Assembly: GCA_958295785.1 (NCBI GenBank)
Contig: OY282377.1
Span: 5,520,896 to 5,584,895 of the forward strand
Origin: an uncultured Latescibacterota bacterium
GTDB taxonomy: Bacteria; Latescibacterota; UBA2968
Direction: 5' to 3'
Length of the DNA stretch: 64,000 nt
Shown here: positions 49,382 through 59,073 of the stretch, in pieces
Position numbering within the stretch: position 1 is the first letter of the stretch
Layout of the letters: each line of letters opens with the position of its first letter
Program-made: the position numbers and the translations under genes
Notes under the pieces: model-generated
Seen by the model: only the letters and a program-made list of their open reading frames with translations
Databases searched by the model: none
What the model was told of the DNA's origin: nothing

Positions 49382-51205
49382 TCATATAATCCCGTGAAGC
49401 GGGCCACCCATTGCGCCGAGAGCATCCACTCTTCTTGTCATTTTGGGGTCTTCAACGAGCGGTGGCGCGTGGTGGGGCTTGTGGCGTGCGTCGATAATGA
49501 GCGACCCGTTGCAGCCCCAGTGTTTGTGTTCCACAAAACTGTCGACGCCGTAAATATCGTGCGAGGGGTTGGAGCGGGTGAATGTCACCCAAAGAAAATT
49601 GTCGAGGGTGCGCGTGCTAAACGCGCTGTCATCCACAACGAGAATGAGCGGCAAACCATCGAGGGATTGACCCGCGAGCGTTGCGGCAAGGCGGTTCACG
49701 TCTTCGCCTTCCCCATCCCCAAACGCGGGGCCTTCGATAGCCGCGATGCCGGGCAGGGCGATGGCGGGATTTTTGAAGCCAGCGGGCAAGGTGAGATCGG
49801 GCGGAATCTCGCAGGAGAGATCGCGGCGTTTGTCACCGGCGGCGGCGATCACCACTTTGGAGCCTTCGTTAAACCCCGTCCCCGAATAATCCAGGGTGTC
49901 GATAGTGGTGCGGGTCTGAAAATGCAGATCGCGCCGCCAATCCACGCGCTCGAGAACGTGGACGAAATAGTCGGCGATGTGGTGGGTGTCCAAGTGGGGA
50001 TTGTCTTCATTCGCGCAAATAAAAAGGTATTTCGCCAACGAGCACGCGCCAAAACCGAGCAGGGCATTGGCTAAAGTGAGGATTTCTTGGGGTTGCCGCT
50101 CGCGGTAGGGCACATAGCGTTCAGAACCCATGGCAATGAGCAAGGGATGAACGCCCGCGGCATCTACGGCATTGATCGACTTGAGTCCGGGAATCTCAAC
50201 CGGCACCATCGGCCCGGCGATCTCGTGGATGAGCAGGCCAAACGCCGTATCTTCCTGCGGCGGACGCCCCACCACAGTAAAGGGATAGACCGCGTCTTTG
50301 CGGTGCCAAACGCGGTCGACGTGGAGAAGGGGAAAGTCATGTGTGAGGCTGTAATAGCCCAAGTGATCGCCAAACGGGCCTTCGGGTTTGGTTTCCCCGG
50401 GATGCACCGCGCCGGTAATGACAAAATCCGCGTCAGTGGAAATGACATGGGATCCCTTGCGCGCATAGCGAAACCGCCGCCCGGCCAAGCCCCCGGCAAA
50501 AATGACCTCAGACAAACCCTCGGGCAGGGGCATCACAGCCGAGAAAGTATGCGCGGGCGGGCCGCCGATGAAAATGCTCACGCGCAGCGGCTCCCCGCGT
50601 TTGAGGGCATTGGCGTGGTGAATGCCAATATCGCGGCGGATCTGGTAGTGAAGGCCAATTTCTTTGTTCTGCCTGTAAGCATTGCCGGCGAGTTGGAGGC
50701 GGTACATCCCCAGATTGCTGCTCATAATCCCCGGCTTCTCCGGGTCTTCGGTATAGACCTGGGGCAAGAGAACATAAGGCCCCCCATCGTCGGGCCAGCA
50801 TTGAATCTGAGGGAGTTGATCGATGGTCGTTTTGTGTTTGAGCGCGGCGCCAGAGCGCACTTTTTTTGGCAAAGTGTGAAATGCGATATTGGCAATGCCC
50901 ATTGCTCGCCACGGCGCGCGCAGAAACGCGATGGGGTCGGCTTTGGCTTCGATGAGGCGTTGCACCCATTTCAGGGTTGCGCGAAAGAGAAAGCGCGAAC
51001 GCTCGAGCGTGCCAAAAAGATTGGAAACCGCCGGGAAAGGGCTGTTCTTGACATTGGCATAGTAAATGGCCGGGCCTTGGGCTTGAAAAACGCGCCGATG
51101 GATTTCGGCCATCTCTAAATGGGGATCCACTTCCCGCTCGATGCGGACGAGATAACCGTTGCGCTCGAGGTCATCAATGCACTGTTTAAGGGACTTGTAT
51201 CGCAT
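49382..51205 (-). CDS. UbiD-family prFMN-dependent decarboxylase
   Basis: A 607-residue protein, longer than typical UbiD (about 490-500). It has LRDxIxxLE-like LKQCIDDLERNGYLVRIE at the start, and the conserved EGPFGDHLGYYSLTHDFP that lines the prFMN and metal site. Also visible are DFVITGAVHPGE, SINAVDAAGVHPLL and HWGCNGSLIIDARHK near the C-terminus. It needs the prenyl-FMN made by UbiX (7775-8374). In organisms with the futalosine route a UbiD relative (MqnL) decarboxylates the prenylated naphthoate, which is the likely role given mqnB/mqnD here. Other aromatic acids are possible. Confidence 0.85.
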   Translation of the reverse strand: MRYKSLKQCIDDLERNGYLVRIEREVDPHLEMAEIHRRVFQAQGPAIYYANVKNSPFPAVSNLFGTLERSRFLFRATLKWVQRLIEAKADPIAFLRAPWRAMGIANIAFHTLPKKVRSGAALKHKTTIDQLPQIQCWPDDGGPYVLLPQVYTEDPEKPGIMSSNLGMYRLQLAGNAYRQNKEIGLHYQIRRDIGIHHANALKRGEPLRVSIFIGGPPAHTFSAVMPLPEGLSEVIFAGGLAGRRFRYARKGSHVISTDADFVITGAVHPGETKPEGPFGDHLGYYSLTHDFPLLHVDRVWHRKDAVYPFTVVGRPPQEDTAFGLLIHEIAGPMVPVEIPGLKSINAVDAAGVHPLLIAMGSERYVPYRERQPQEILTLANALLGFGACSLAKYLFICANEDNPHLDTHHIADYFVHVLERVDWRRDLHFQTRTTIDTLDYSGTGFNEGSKVVIAAAGDKRRDLSCEIPPDLTLPAGFKNPAIALPGIAAIEGPAFGDGEGEDVNRLAATLAGQSLDGLPLILVVDDSAFSTRTLDNFLWVTFTRSNPSHDIYGVDSFVEHKHWGCNGSLIIDARHKPHHAPPLVEDPKMTRRVDALGAMGGPLHGII

Positions 51206-51354
51206 AATGGGATAGTGTACTTCACGCCGCGCATGTCAATCGGTGGTCGGTGGTCAGTCCGCCCTGCTACCCCATCGGATCGCGGATGAAGGCAATCGCA
51301 GAGCCCCGTGCCCGCCCGAAGAATGTAGGGCTGATAGCTGATATGGAGGAAGCC

Positions 51355-52344
51355 ATGACATCATTTCGCGCACTGGTCGCACGCGAAATAAACGGTCAGT
51401 TTGTGAGATCGGTAGAAGAACGACAGGTAGAGGCGTTGCCCGAGGGCGAGGCATTGATTCGGGTGAGATATTCCTCACTCAATTACAAAGACGCGCTCTC
51501 GGCAACCGGGCATCGCGGCGTGACCCGCGCTTTTCCGCATACGCCGGGCATTGATGCAGCGGGTGAAGTGGTCGAAAGTTCGGTTGTCGATTTCGCACCC
51601 GGCGACAAGGTATTGGTCACGGGCTACGACTTGGGCATGAACACCCCGGGCGGATTTGGACAATTCATCCGGGTGCCCGCGCATTGGTTGGTCGGGCTTC
51701 CAGTCGGATTGACCTTGAAAGAGAGCATGGGGTATGGCACAGGGGGATTGACCGCGGCCCTCTCTGTCCACCACCTCATTGAAGCAGGCGCGACCCCCGA
51801 TAGCGGTGACGTATTGATCACGGGCGCGACCGGCGGCGTGGGCAGCCTCTCGGTGGCGATATTGGCGCAGATGGGCTTTCGGGTTGTGGCGGTCACTGGG
51901 AAGGTATCAGAGGCGAATTTTTTGAAACGCCTCGGCGCGTCGGAGGTCATTGATCGGCGCGAATTGGACGACAATTCAGGCCAGCCTATTTTGTCGGCGC
52001 GCTGGGCCGCGGGCATAGATACCGTCGGCGGGAACATATTGTCAACCCTCATCAAAACAACGCAATACCGTGGCGTGATAACGTGTTGCGGTTTGGTCGC
52101 ATCGCCCGAATTGAACACAACCGTATTTCCATTTATTTTGCGCGGCGTAAAACTGATCGGCATCGATTCGGTATTGTGTCCGATGGATCTAAGATTGAAA
52201 ATTTGGCAGAAAATCGCTGTGGATTGGAAAGTCAACGCGCTGAACGACATAATCGCCGAGTGCGAATTGGAAGACCTCAATGTGCAAATCAACCGCATCC
52301 TATCCGGACAAATGCGCGGACGGGTCGTGGTCAATTTGGGGTGA
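51355..52344 (+). CDS. AcuI/YhdH-type acrylyl-CoA reductase or quinone oxidoreductase (MDR family)
   Basis: A 329-residue medium-chain dehydrogenase/reductase. It has SSLNYKDALSATGHRGVTR, FPHTPGIDAAGEVVES, the NADPH-binding LITGATGGVGSLSVAIL, and GIDSVLCPMDLR late. This fits the YhdH/AcuI subfamily, whose AcuI members reduce acryloyl-CoA in propionate or DMSP metabolism. ATG 51355 follows GGAGG; the frame extends further upstream only through a repeat remnant (51299-51330). It lacks the structural zinc Cys cluster, as expected for this branch. Confidence 0.87.
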   Translation: MTSFRALVAREINGQFVRSVEERQVEALPEGEALIRVRYSSLNYKDALSATGHRGVTRAFPHTPGIDAAGEVVESSVVDFAPGDKVLVTGYDLGMNTPGGFGQFIRVPAHWLVGLPVGLTLKESMGYGTGGLTAALSVHHLIEAGATPDSGDVLITGATGGVGSLSVAILAQMGFRVVAVTGKVSEANFLKRLGASEVIDRRELDDNSGQPILSARWAAGIDTVGGNILSTLIKTTQYRGVITCCGLVASPELNTTVFPFILRGVKLIGIDSVLCPMDLRLKIWQKIAVDWKVNALNDIIAECELEDLNVQINRILSGQMRGRVVVNLG

Positions 52345-52408
52345 GATGCGATCTGCGGGCGGGATACAACTGCGATATCCCTGCGGCGCCGGACGCCAGA
52401 TCGCGTGG

Positions 52409-53671
52409 CTACAGGCTCTGGAGATTATCAGGACAATTTAATTTTAAATTGGAATAAAACGCCAGCACCTCGTTCACATCCCGCGTATGGGGAAAAAACG
52501 ACAACGCACGCAACAGCACGCCATCCACCACCGCGTCGGGACACGATGCGCCGCAGGTCAGGACAATATCCACGGGCGTCTTATCGGGCAACCAATTCTC
52601 GGTCATCACCACGTCGCGCAAAGTCAGGGAAAAATGCCGAATTTCGCGTTTTGAAATCAATTCCTCCGCGTCCTTCACAAAAAATGTCGGCATGGCTTTT
52701 TCGCACAATTCCACAATATGAGACGTATTTGAAGAATTGTACCCGCCCACCACCAGCGCGAGGTCGGCATTTTGCTCGATCAGCGCGTAAGTGGCGTTCT
52801 GATTTTCGTTGGTCGCATAACAAAGCGTGTCCGAGGTGTCTGCAAAATGATCGGCGATGCGATTCGCGCCATAGCGGTCGATAAGGGCGCGGCGAATAAC
52901 CCGCGCGATCTCATGCGTCTCGGCGGCCAGCATCGTCGTCTGATTCACCACGCCAATGCGCGACAAATGGCGCGCCGGGTCAAATCCCTCTGAGCACTTG
53001 TGCCTAAAATGCCGCTCAAAAATCTCGAGATCGCATGTGCCCCGAATCGCATTTGCCAACAGACGCGCCTCTTCCAAATTGAGCACCACCACGGCCCGCG
53101 CACTCTGAACAGTATGTGAAAAAGTGGCCCGGGTCTCTTCGTGCGCGGCCTTCCCGTGAATGACCACCGTATAATCCCCCTCTCCCAACAGGGTGCTGCG
53201 CTTCCACACTTTTTCGACAAACGGACAGGTGGTATTGTACTGGTAGGGATCAATGCCGCGTCTGTCTAATTCTGCTTGAATTTCCACTGTCGTACCAAAT
53301 GCGGGCACCACCACGATATCATCGGGCCGAAGCGCGTCCCACGAAATGAGTTGTTCGCCCGAAGGTGTGAACATAAACCGCACGCCGCGCGCTTGCAAAT
53401 CCGCGTTCACACTGGGATTGTGAATCATCTCACTGAGAAAAAATACGCGCCGCCCCGCATGTGCCTCTAAGGTCTGATACGCAATTTCAATGGCATTTTC
53501 CACGCCAAAACAAAATCCAAAATGCCGCGCCAAAAAAAATCGTACAGGCCCAAAATTTAGCACCGAAGGTTGCAAATCGCGCTTTTTGGGATCCGATAGT
53601 TGCCGCGCCCTTTTCACCTGCGAAATGATCGGGCTTTGGTAAAAAATGGGAATATCAAATTTTCGGGCCAT
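52409..53671 (-). CDS. ispH: 4-hydroxy-3-methylbut-2-enyl diphosphate reductase (IspH/LytB)
   Basis: A 420-residue protein of the long IspH type known from cyanobacteria and plants. The three cluster cysteines stand in ARHFGFCFGVENA, NTTCPFVEKVW and LTCGASCPDAVVD. Also present are FLSEMIHNPSVN, TTMLAAET and SNTSHI. It makes IPP and DMAPP at the last step of the MEP pathway, feeding menaquinone side-chain and prFMN synthesis. The start at 53671 (MARKFDIP) has weak upstream signals. Convergent with the AcuI-like gene. Confidence 0.92.
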   Translation of the reverse strand: MARKFDIPIFYQSPIISQVKRARQLSDPKKRDLQPSVLNFGPVRFFLARHFGFCFGVENAIEIAYQTLEAHAGRRVFFLSEMIHNPSVNADLQARGVRFMFTPSGEQLISWDALRPDDIVVVPAFGTTVEIQAELDRRGIDPYQYNTTCPFVEKVWKRSTLLGEGDYTVVIHGKAAHEETRATFSHTVQSARAVVVLNLEEARLLANAIRGTCDLEIFERHFRHKCSEGFDPARHLSRIGVVNQTTMLAAETHEIARVIRRALIDRYGANRIADHFADTSDTLCYATNENQNATYALIEQNADLALVVGGYNSSNTSHIVELCEKAMPTFFVKDAEELISKREIRHFSLTLRDVVMTENWLPDKTPVDIVLTCGASCPDAVVDGVLLRALSFFPHTRDVNEVLAFYSNLKLNCPDNLQSL

Positions 53672-53847
53672 CGCATTTTATTCCGTAAGAAACTGCATGG
53701 TAAGCGACAAAATGCACAGATACAGCCTGCGACGAGCGAAACGGGGTACCACTGTGAGAGCAGTTCATCAGCGGGTGGGCACGGGGATTCGTGTCGCGCC
53801 TTTTGGGGGTGGATTACTCGCTTCGCTTTAGGATACCGCCTGTGCGT

Positions 53848-54861
53848 CTATTCCTCAAAAGGCAACCGGATGGATTCACCTGTCTCAATAGACCGGTACG
53901 CGGCCAATGCGATCTCCACGGCTGCGCGACCATCTGCGCCAGACACGGGCGGAGCGTCGCCGCGGAGTACGGCCTCGCAAAATGCGCGAATCTCTCGGCT
54001 CACCGGGTTTTCATCCTGCGCCAACTCGGATGCGGAAACCGCCGTCTCATCGCCGTCGTATCGCTTGTAGCGCAAGCCCCCATCCCGCCCCCAAAACGAT
54101 GGAAAGACCACGGAACCCGAGACGCAGTCCAGCCGCCCGCCATATCCCCCAATCGCGCTGGCCTGACTGGAATGCAAAACCCCGACCCCGCCATTTTTGA
54201 ATCGGATGGACACGAGCGCGACATCCGGGAAATCCGTTTCCTTTTGCACAAACTGCCCGCCCACGGCAAAAACCGATTCTGCCTCGCCCATGATGAAGCG
54301 CGTAAAATCAATTTCATGGGCATTCACTTCCATCAGCGTGCCCCCGCTTTTGGCCCGCGCCTCGCGCCACGTTGCCGCCCAAATGCCGCCCCAACCGCCT
54401 CCCAAGCGATGCACCGTCAAACACACGGGCATGCCCAAATCGCCCCCATGTGCCAAATCGCGCACCTTGCGATGCACTGCATGAAAGCGACACACCAGCC
54501 CAATGCCCAACGCGACACCGCCTTTTTCACACGCATTGATCATCGCATCGCACCCATCGAGCGTGGGCGCCATGGGCTTTTCGCAAAACACATGCACGCC
54601 CGCTTGTGCCGCCGCAAGGGTGGGATCGACGTGCAAAAATGGCGGCGTGGCAATCAATGCGACCTGCACATCTTCGCGCGCCAGCATCGCCTGATAATCG
54701 GCCTCGTAATCGCAGCTCATTTTCGAGGCCAGCGCGTGGCCTTTTTCGCCATCCACATCGCTGACGCAAACCACCTGAGCACAATCCAGATTTCGCGCGC
54801 CCTCTGCCAGACTCGCGCCCATGTTGCCGCATCCAATTACGCCTAATCCGAGTTTTGCCAT
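53848..54861 (-). CDS. Gfo/Idh/MocA family oxidoreductase
   Basis: A 337-residue protein. It has GVIGCGNMGASLAEGARN for NAD(P) binding, the EKPMA motif in VHVFCEKPMAPTL with the catalytic Lys, and the AHEIDFTRFIMG segment near residue 185. The C-terminal alpha/beta domain has GGRLDCVSGSVVF. Members oxidise or reduce sugars, inositols and related polyols; the substrate is unknown. The start at 54861 follows GAAAGGACG. It is a single-gene unit. Confidence 0.9.
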   Translation of the reverse strand: MAKLGLGVIGCGNMGASLAEGARNLDCAQVVCVSDVDGEKGHALASKMSCDYEADYQAMLAREDVQVALIATPPFLHVDPTLAAAQAGVHVFCEKPMAPTLDGCDAMINACEKGGVALGIGLVCRFHAVHRKVRDLAHGGDLGMPVCLTVHRLGGGWGGIWAATWREARAKSGGTLMEVNAHEIDFTRFIMGEAESVFAVGGQFVQKETDFPDVALVSIRFKNGGVGVLHSSQASAIGGYGGRLDCVSGSVVFPSFWGRDGGLRYKRYDGDETAVSASELAQDENPVSREIRAFCEAVLRGDAPPVSGADGRAAVEIALAAYRSIETGESIRLPFEE

Positions 54862-55115
54862 GTCGTCCTTTCAGTCGTCAGTTCAACCAAACGCTCAGTC
54901 AGTCGGATACTTACCACATTTCCCCAAAAAAGTCAATCTCGTTTCAACCCTTTTCAAAAATCGTTTTGAAATTTTCCAAAATGGAAATACCATGATTGCA
55001 ATATTTTCGGGGATTATATACAATAGTGCCAATAGTGCCAAAAAGGGCTTGATAGGTGGGCGTTAATGAATGGGGGTATATGAAACGTCATAATGAAAAA
55101 TGAAAGGAATGAGTT

Positions 55116-56558
55116 ATGGGAGTGTTGAATGTTGAAAACCGGACGTTGTTCACCTGTGACAACTTGCCTGTCATGCGTGGGTTCAATAGCAATTCAGTTG
55201 ATTTGATTTATCTCGATCCGCCTTTTAATAGCAATCGGAATTATGCGGCGCCTATTGGTTCTCAAGCTGCTGGCGCCGCTTTTGGTGATACCTGGTCATT
55301 GGACGATATTAAGCGTGAATGGGTTGAGGATTTGGAGGCAGAGGACAAGGCGATTTGGGGTTCGATTGTTAGTGCGGGTTTAATTTCGGGTGAGAGCATA
55401 CAGGCGTATTTAACGTATATGGCGATACGTTTGATGGAGATGAAAAGGGTATTGAAACCGATGGGCAGTATCTATTTGCATTGTGATCCGACGGCAAGTC
55501 ATTATTTGAAAACGCTTATGGATGCGATTTTTGGGGGTAAGAATTTTAGGAATGAGATTGTATGGGAACGGATTAAGGGGGCGGGAAAAACGAGTCAGCA
55601 TGGGTATCGGAGTTTTGGACGGTCAAGTGATACCTTGCTGTTTTATTCTGTTAGCGAGGAATACTGTTTTGCTTGGCAATCGGTTATGATGCCCTATTCT
55701 GATTTAAAGAAAAATTTTCCTTATGAAGATAGTAAAGGGCCTTTTAAGCGTCGTAGTCCTTTTCGTCCTCCGGGTTTGGGGCCTCGTCCTAATCTCTGCT
55801 ATGAGTATAAGGGAATTTTTCCTCCCCATGTTTCGGGTTGGACTGTTAAGGCGTCTAAACTCCAAGAGTTGGATGAATTTGGTGAACTTGAGTGGGTTTC
55901 TGATAGTGTAGTTTGGCGAAAACAACGGCCTGGACTTGGAATTTTTCCTACTTCTCTTTGGACTGATATCGGCATTCCTGTCGGTAAAGAGCGGACGGGT
56001 TATCCTACGCAGAAGCCATTGGCATTGCTTGAACGCATCATCAAAGCAAGTAGTAATGAGGGCGATGTTGTTCTCGATCCGTTTTGTGGTTGCGCGACAA
56101 CGTGCGTGGCTGCTGAGAAGTTAAATCGCCAATGGATAGGGATAGATATAGAGCCGAAGGCGCGGGAGTTGGTTATTGCGCGGTTAAAAAAAGAAGTTGA
56201 TGAAAGGGCATTGTTGAAGGCGGCCGGTGGCAAGCGAGTGGATGTGATACATAGGAAGAGTCCGCCGAGGCGTACAGAGGCTGATGCGCCTAAGCGGTCC
56301 CCGAATATCAAAGAGATTTTATATAAGAAACAGAGTGGGCGTTGCAATGGGGGTTGTAAGGATGGCGCGATAGGTCGGGCATTACCGATAGATATATTTG
56401 AGATTGATCATATTCGTCCGAAGTCGAAGGGTGGGCCGGATTTTGACGACAATTTGCAATTATTGTGTTCGACGTGCAATCAGAGCAAGGGAAATAAGAC
56501 GATGAAACGTTTTTTGGAATTGCAGGGTGTGCGATTTACAAAAGGGGATAGGGAGTAA
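55116..56558 (+). CDS. Site-specific DNA methyltransferase fused to an HNH nuclease domain
   Basis: A 480-residue protein. The N-terminal 350 residues are a beta-class methyltransferase: catalytic motif IV DLIYLDPPFNSNRNY (about 30) precedes the AdoMet motif I VVLDPFCGCATTCVAAEKL (about 325), with GYPTQKPLALLERII between. The C-terminal region (about 400-475) is an HNH domain: FEIDHIRPKSKGGPDFDDNL, then LLCSTCNQSKGNK and a Cys pair RCNGGCKDG for zinc. It is more AT-rich than its neighbours (TTT/ATT codons common), suggesting transfer. One polypeptide with methylase and nuclease halves and no separate partner is a compact restriction-modification candidate. Confidence 0.9.
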   Translation: MGVLNVENRTLFTCDNLPVMRGFNSNSVDLIYLDPPFNSNRNYAAPIGSQAAGAAFGDTWSLDDIKREWVEDLEAEDKAIWGSIVSAGLISGESIQAYLTYMAIRLMEMKRVLKPMGSIYLHCDPTASHYLKTLMDAIFGGKNFRNEIVWERIKGAGKTSQHGYRSFGRSSDTLLFYSVSEEYCFAWQSVMMPYSDLKKNFPYEDSKGPFKRRSPFRPPGLGPRPNLCYEYKGIFPPHVSGWTVKASKLQELDEFGELEWVSDSVVWRKQRPGLGIFPTSLWTDIGIPVGKERTGYPTQKPLALLERIIKASSNEGDVVLDPFCGCATTCVAAEKLNRQWIGIDIEPKARELVIARLKKEVDERALLKAAGGKRVDVIHRKSPPRRTEADAPKRSPNIKEILYKKQSGRCNGGCKDGAIGRALPIDIFEIDHIRPKSKGGPDFDDNLQLLCSTCNQSKGNKTMKRFLELQGVRFTKGDRE

Positions 56559-56691
56559 GAGTATTTGATTATGCGATTGAAAGAGCAGGGCATGTTGTAG
56601 GTGTAGATATATGGGGCGTGTTGTTGTGCTTATGTTTTGGCACTGTTGTATATAATTCCCATATTTTCAAACCCCAAAAGGAGCCTCCCAA

Positions 56692-57852
56692 ATGTCTGAA
56701 GCCACGATGTGGACCTATCCATGGGATTTGCGCGACGAAGGCTATGAAGCGGTGTTTCGCAACTTGCGCGAAGACGTCAAACTCAACGCCATCAACTTGG
56801 CATCGGCTTATCACACTTTCGATATGCTGCGCCCTCACTTGCCGGTCAACAACACCCTGGAAGCCCCACAGGCAGCGATTTATTTTCAGCCCCAGGAATC
56901 GCTTTACGGCGCGATAAAACCACATGTTAGCCCCCTGATGCAAAGCGAAAACTGGTGGGGAGAAGCCGCGAAAGCCGCGACATCTACAGGTATAAACCTC
57001 AATGCATGGACGGTCTTTTTTCACAACTCCCATCAGGCGCGGTCGCATCCAGAATGTGCCGAAGTTCGCTGCACGGGTGACATCAGCACATCCGCCCTTT
57101 GCCCGGCAAACCCAGACGCACGCGCCTTTGCCATCGCACTTTCCCGCGACTTGGTTTGCAATTATGGCATCTCACTGCTCGAATGCGAATCGCTCGCTTA
57201 CGCCGGTTGGGGCCATCTGCACTACCACGCCAAACGCGGCATTGACTTGGGTTCTGGCGGGCATTACCTCTTTTCACTCTGTTTCTGCAATGCCTGCAAA
57301 AAACGGGCAGCGAAAGCCGATATCGACATCGCACAACTACAACGAGCCGTCGCCCAAAAAATTCACGCGGCCTTTGAAACCGGTCAACCCGTTCGGGAAA
57401 CGCCCGAAGAACTCAATCGGTCAATACCCGGCCTTCGCGTTTATTGCAACATGCGCGAAGAGGTCGTCTCCTCTCTCGTGCGCGAACTCAAAGAGGCGGT
57501 GGATGTGCCGCTCTCCTACATCCTGATGGGCAACCCCCACATGACAGGCGCGAGTCCCCGCGCCATTGCACAAATTGCCGACAGTGTAGAAATCCTTTCC
57601 TACACCGCCGATACGCAACGCACCAAAACGCGCGTCGCCGAACTTTTGCCCATGCTCCAGCGCACCGACCAACTCGTCGTTGGGCTTCAAGCCTATCCAC
57701 CCGCATCACCCGATGCAGAAACCCTTTGTGCCAATCTCCGTGCTGCCCGAGAACAGGGCGTGACCAAATTCGCCTTCTACAACTACGGCATCATGCCCTT
57801 TGCCGCACTTGACTGGGTTCGCCAAGCCATCGAAATAAACGAATCGAAATAA
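56692..57852 (+). CDS. TIM-barrel-like protein of unknown function
   Basis: A 386-residue protein without a signal peptide. Alternating strands and helices include LNAINLASAYH, NLNAWTVFFHNSHQ, YGISLLECESLAYAGWGHLHYH (acidic pair possible) and FAFYNYGIMPFAALDWVRQ at the end. This looks like an (alpha/beta)8 barrel of the glycoside-hydrolase type. A CxxC-type pair sits in LCFCNACKKRA. I cannot name the family; glycoside hydrolase is only a guess. It is followed 64 bases later by an Ldh-family oxidoreductase, probably in one transcript. AAAGGAG precedes the ATG. Confidence 0.55.
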   Translation: MSEATMWTYPWDLRDEGYEAVFRNLREDVKLNAINLASAYHTFDMLRPHLPVNNTLEAPQAAIYFQPQESLYGAIKPHVSPLMQSENWWGEAAKAATSTGINLNAWTVFFHNSHQARSHPECAEVRCTGDISTSALCPANPDARAFAIALSRDLVCNYGISLLECESLAYAGWGHLHYHAKRGIDLGSGGHYLFSLCFCNACKKRAAKADIDIAQLQRAVAQKIHAAFETGQPVRETPEELNRSIPGLRVYCNMREEVVSSLVRELKEAVDVPLSYILMGNPHMTGASPRAIAQIADSVEILSYTADTQRTKTRVAELLPMLQRTDQLVVGLQAYPPASPDAETLCANLRAAREQGVTKFAFYNYGIMPFAALDWVRQAIEINESK

Positions 57853-57916
57853 ACGAATCGACAAATGTCTTTAACGCACCCGGCCAGCGTGCCTTTCACC
57901 GAAAGGACATCACAGC

Positions 57917-58966
57917 ATGCCCATCATTGACGCGACGCACCTCAGAACCTTGCAACGCGAACTGTACCGTGCTGCGGGATTTCCAGAAGATCAGGCCCAC
58001 ATTGTCGCCGATCACCTCGTAGATGCCAACCTCTACGGGCACGATTCGCACGGCGTTATCCGCACGCCGGGCTATATTCGCAGCATCTGCGCCGGCAACA
58101 TCAAACCCGTGCGCGAACTCAAAATCGTTCGAGAAACGCCCGTCTCTGCGGTCATTGACGCAGAGCGCACCATCGGCATTGTCGTTGCCCACAAAGCCAT
58201 GCAAATGGCGACAGACCGCGCCCTTGAACACACCATCGGCGCAGTGGCCGTTCACCGCTCCAGCCACATTGGTCGCCTGGGCGATTATCCGCCCAAAGCA
58301 GCGGAACACAACTGCATTGGCCTGCTGATGCTCAACGGCGGCGGGCGTTTTACCGCGCCTTTTGGCGGCACGAACCGACGCCTGCCCCCCAATCCCCTCG
58401 CTTTTGCTGCTCCTACGCCCCACGGCCCGCCGCTCATGCTCGACATCACCACCAGCATGTCTGCCGGCGGCAAGGTGGATGTGTATCGCGCACGCGGGCA
58501 GCAAACGCCCGACGGCTGGCTCATCGACGCAGATGGCAACGCCGTGACCGACCCCAATCGCTTCAAAGGCGACAACGTGGCGATGCTGCCCTTGGGCGGG
58601 CCGCAAGGTCACAAGGGATATGGCTTGGGCATGATGATCGACGCCATTGCGGGCGGCCTTTCATGGGCGGGATGCAGTTCAGAACAACCCACGCGCGGCG
58701 GCAGCGGTTACATCGCCATTGCCATCAAAATCGACAGCTTTATCGACCTCGACGACTATCTCAACGAAATCGGCCGGCTCTGCGCCTGGGTCAAGTCCTC
58801 CCGAACCCAACCCGGGACAGATAAAATCTATCTCCCGGGCGAAATCGAACACGATACCCGCGCCAAACGCGAAGCCGAAGGCATTTTTATCGAAGACGAA
58901 ACGTGGAACAACACGGTTGAAACGGCGAGTGAATTGGGCGTGTCAGTGGAGCGGCGGGGCCGATAG
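57917..58966 (+). CDS. Malate/L-lactate (Ldh2/MDH2) family oxidoreductase
   Basis: A 349-residue protein. Family signatures are DANLYGHDSHGVIRTPGY near the start, VAVHRSSHIGRLGDY, PPNPLAFAAPT and GGPQGHKGYGLGMMID, containing the conserved His, Asp and Lys of this NAD(P)-dependent group that is unrelated to classical MDH. Substrates in the family include malate, sulfolactate, ureidoglycolate and 2,3-diketogulonate, so the exact reaction is open. GAAAGGAC precedes ATG 57917. Confidence 0.9.
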   Translation: MPIIDATHLRTLQRELYRAAGFPEDQAHIVADHLVDANLYGHDSHGVIRTPGYIRSICAGNIKPVRELKIVRETPVSAVIDAERTIGIVVAHKAMQMATDRALEHTIGAVAVHRSSHIGRLGDYPPKAAEHNCIGLLMLNGGGRFTAPFGGTNRRLPPNPLAFAAPTPHGPPLMLDITTSMSAGGKVDVYRARGQQTPDGWLIDADGNAVTDPNRFKGDNVAMLPLGGPQGHKGYGLGMMIDAIAGGLSWAGCSSEQPTRGGSGYIAIAIKIDSFIDLDDYLNEIGRLCAWVKSSRTQPGTDKIYLPGEIEHDTRAKREAEGIFIEDETWNNTVETASELGVSVERRGR

Positions 58967-59073
58967 ATGATAGCCACACACCAACCGCTAATCCCTTGAC
59001 AATGAAAGGTGATTAACGTAAACTGATTTGAGCTTATTTTCCTCATCCGATCCACAACGGAGGATATATACCG

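Noticed and set aside
49394-51118. Two long plus-strand frames opposite the UbiD gene
   Set aside because: High-GC shadow frames; the minus strand carries clear UbiD motifs.
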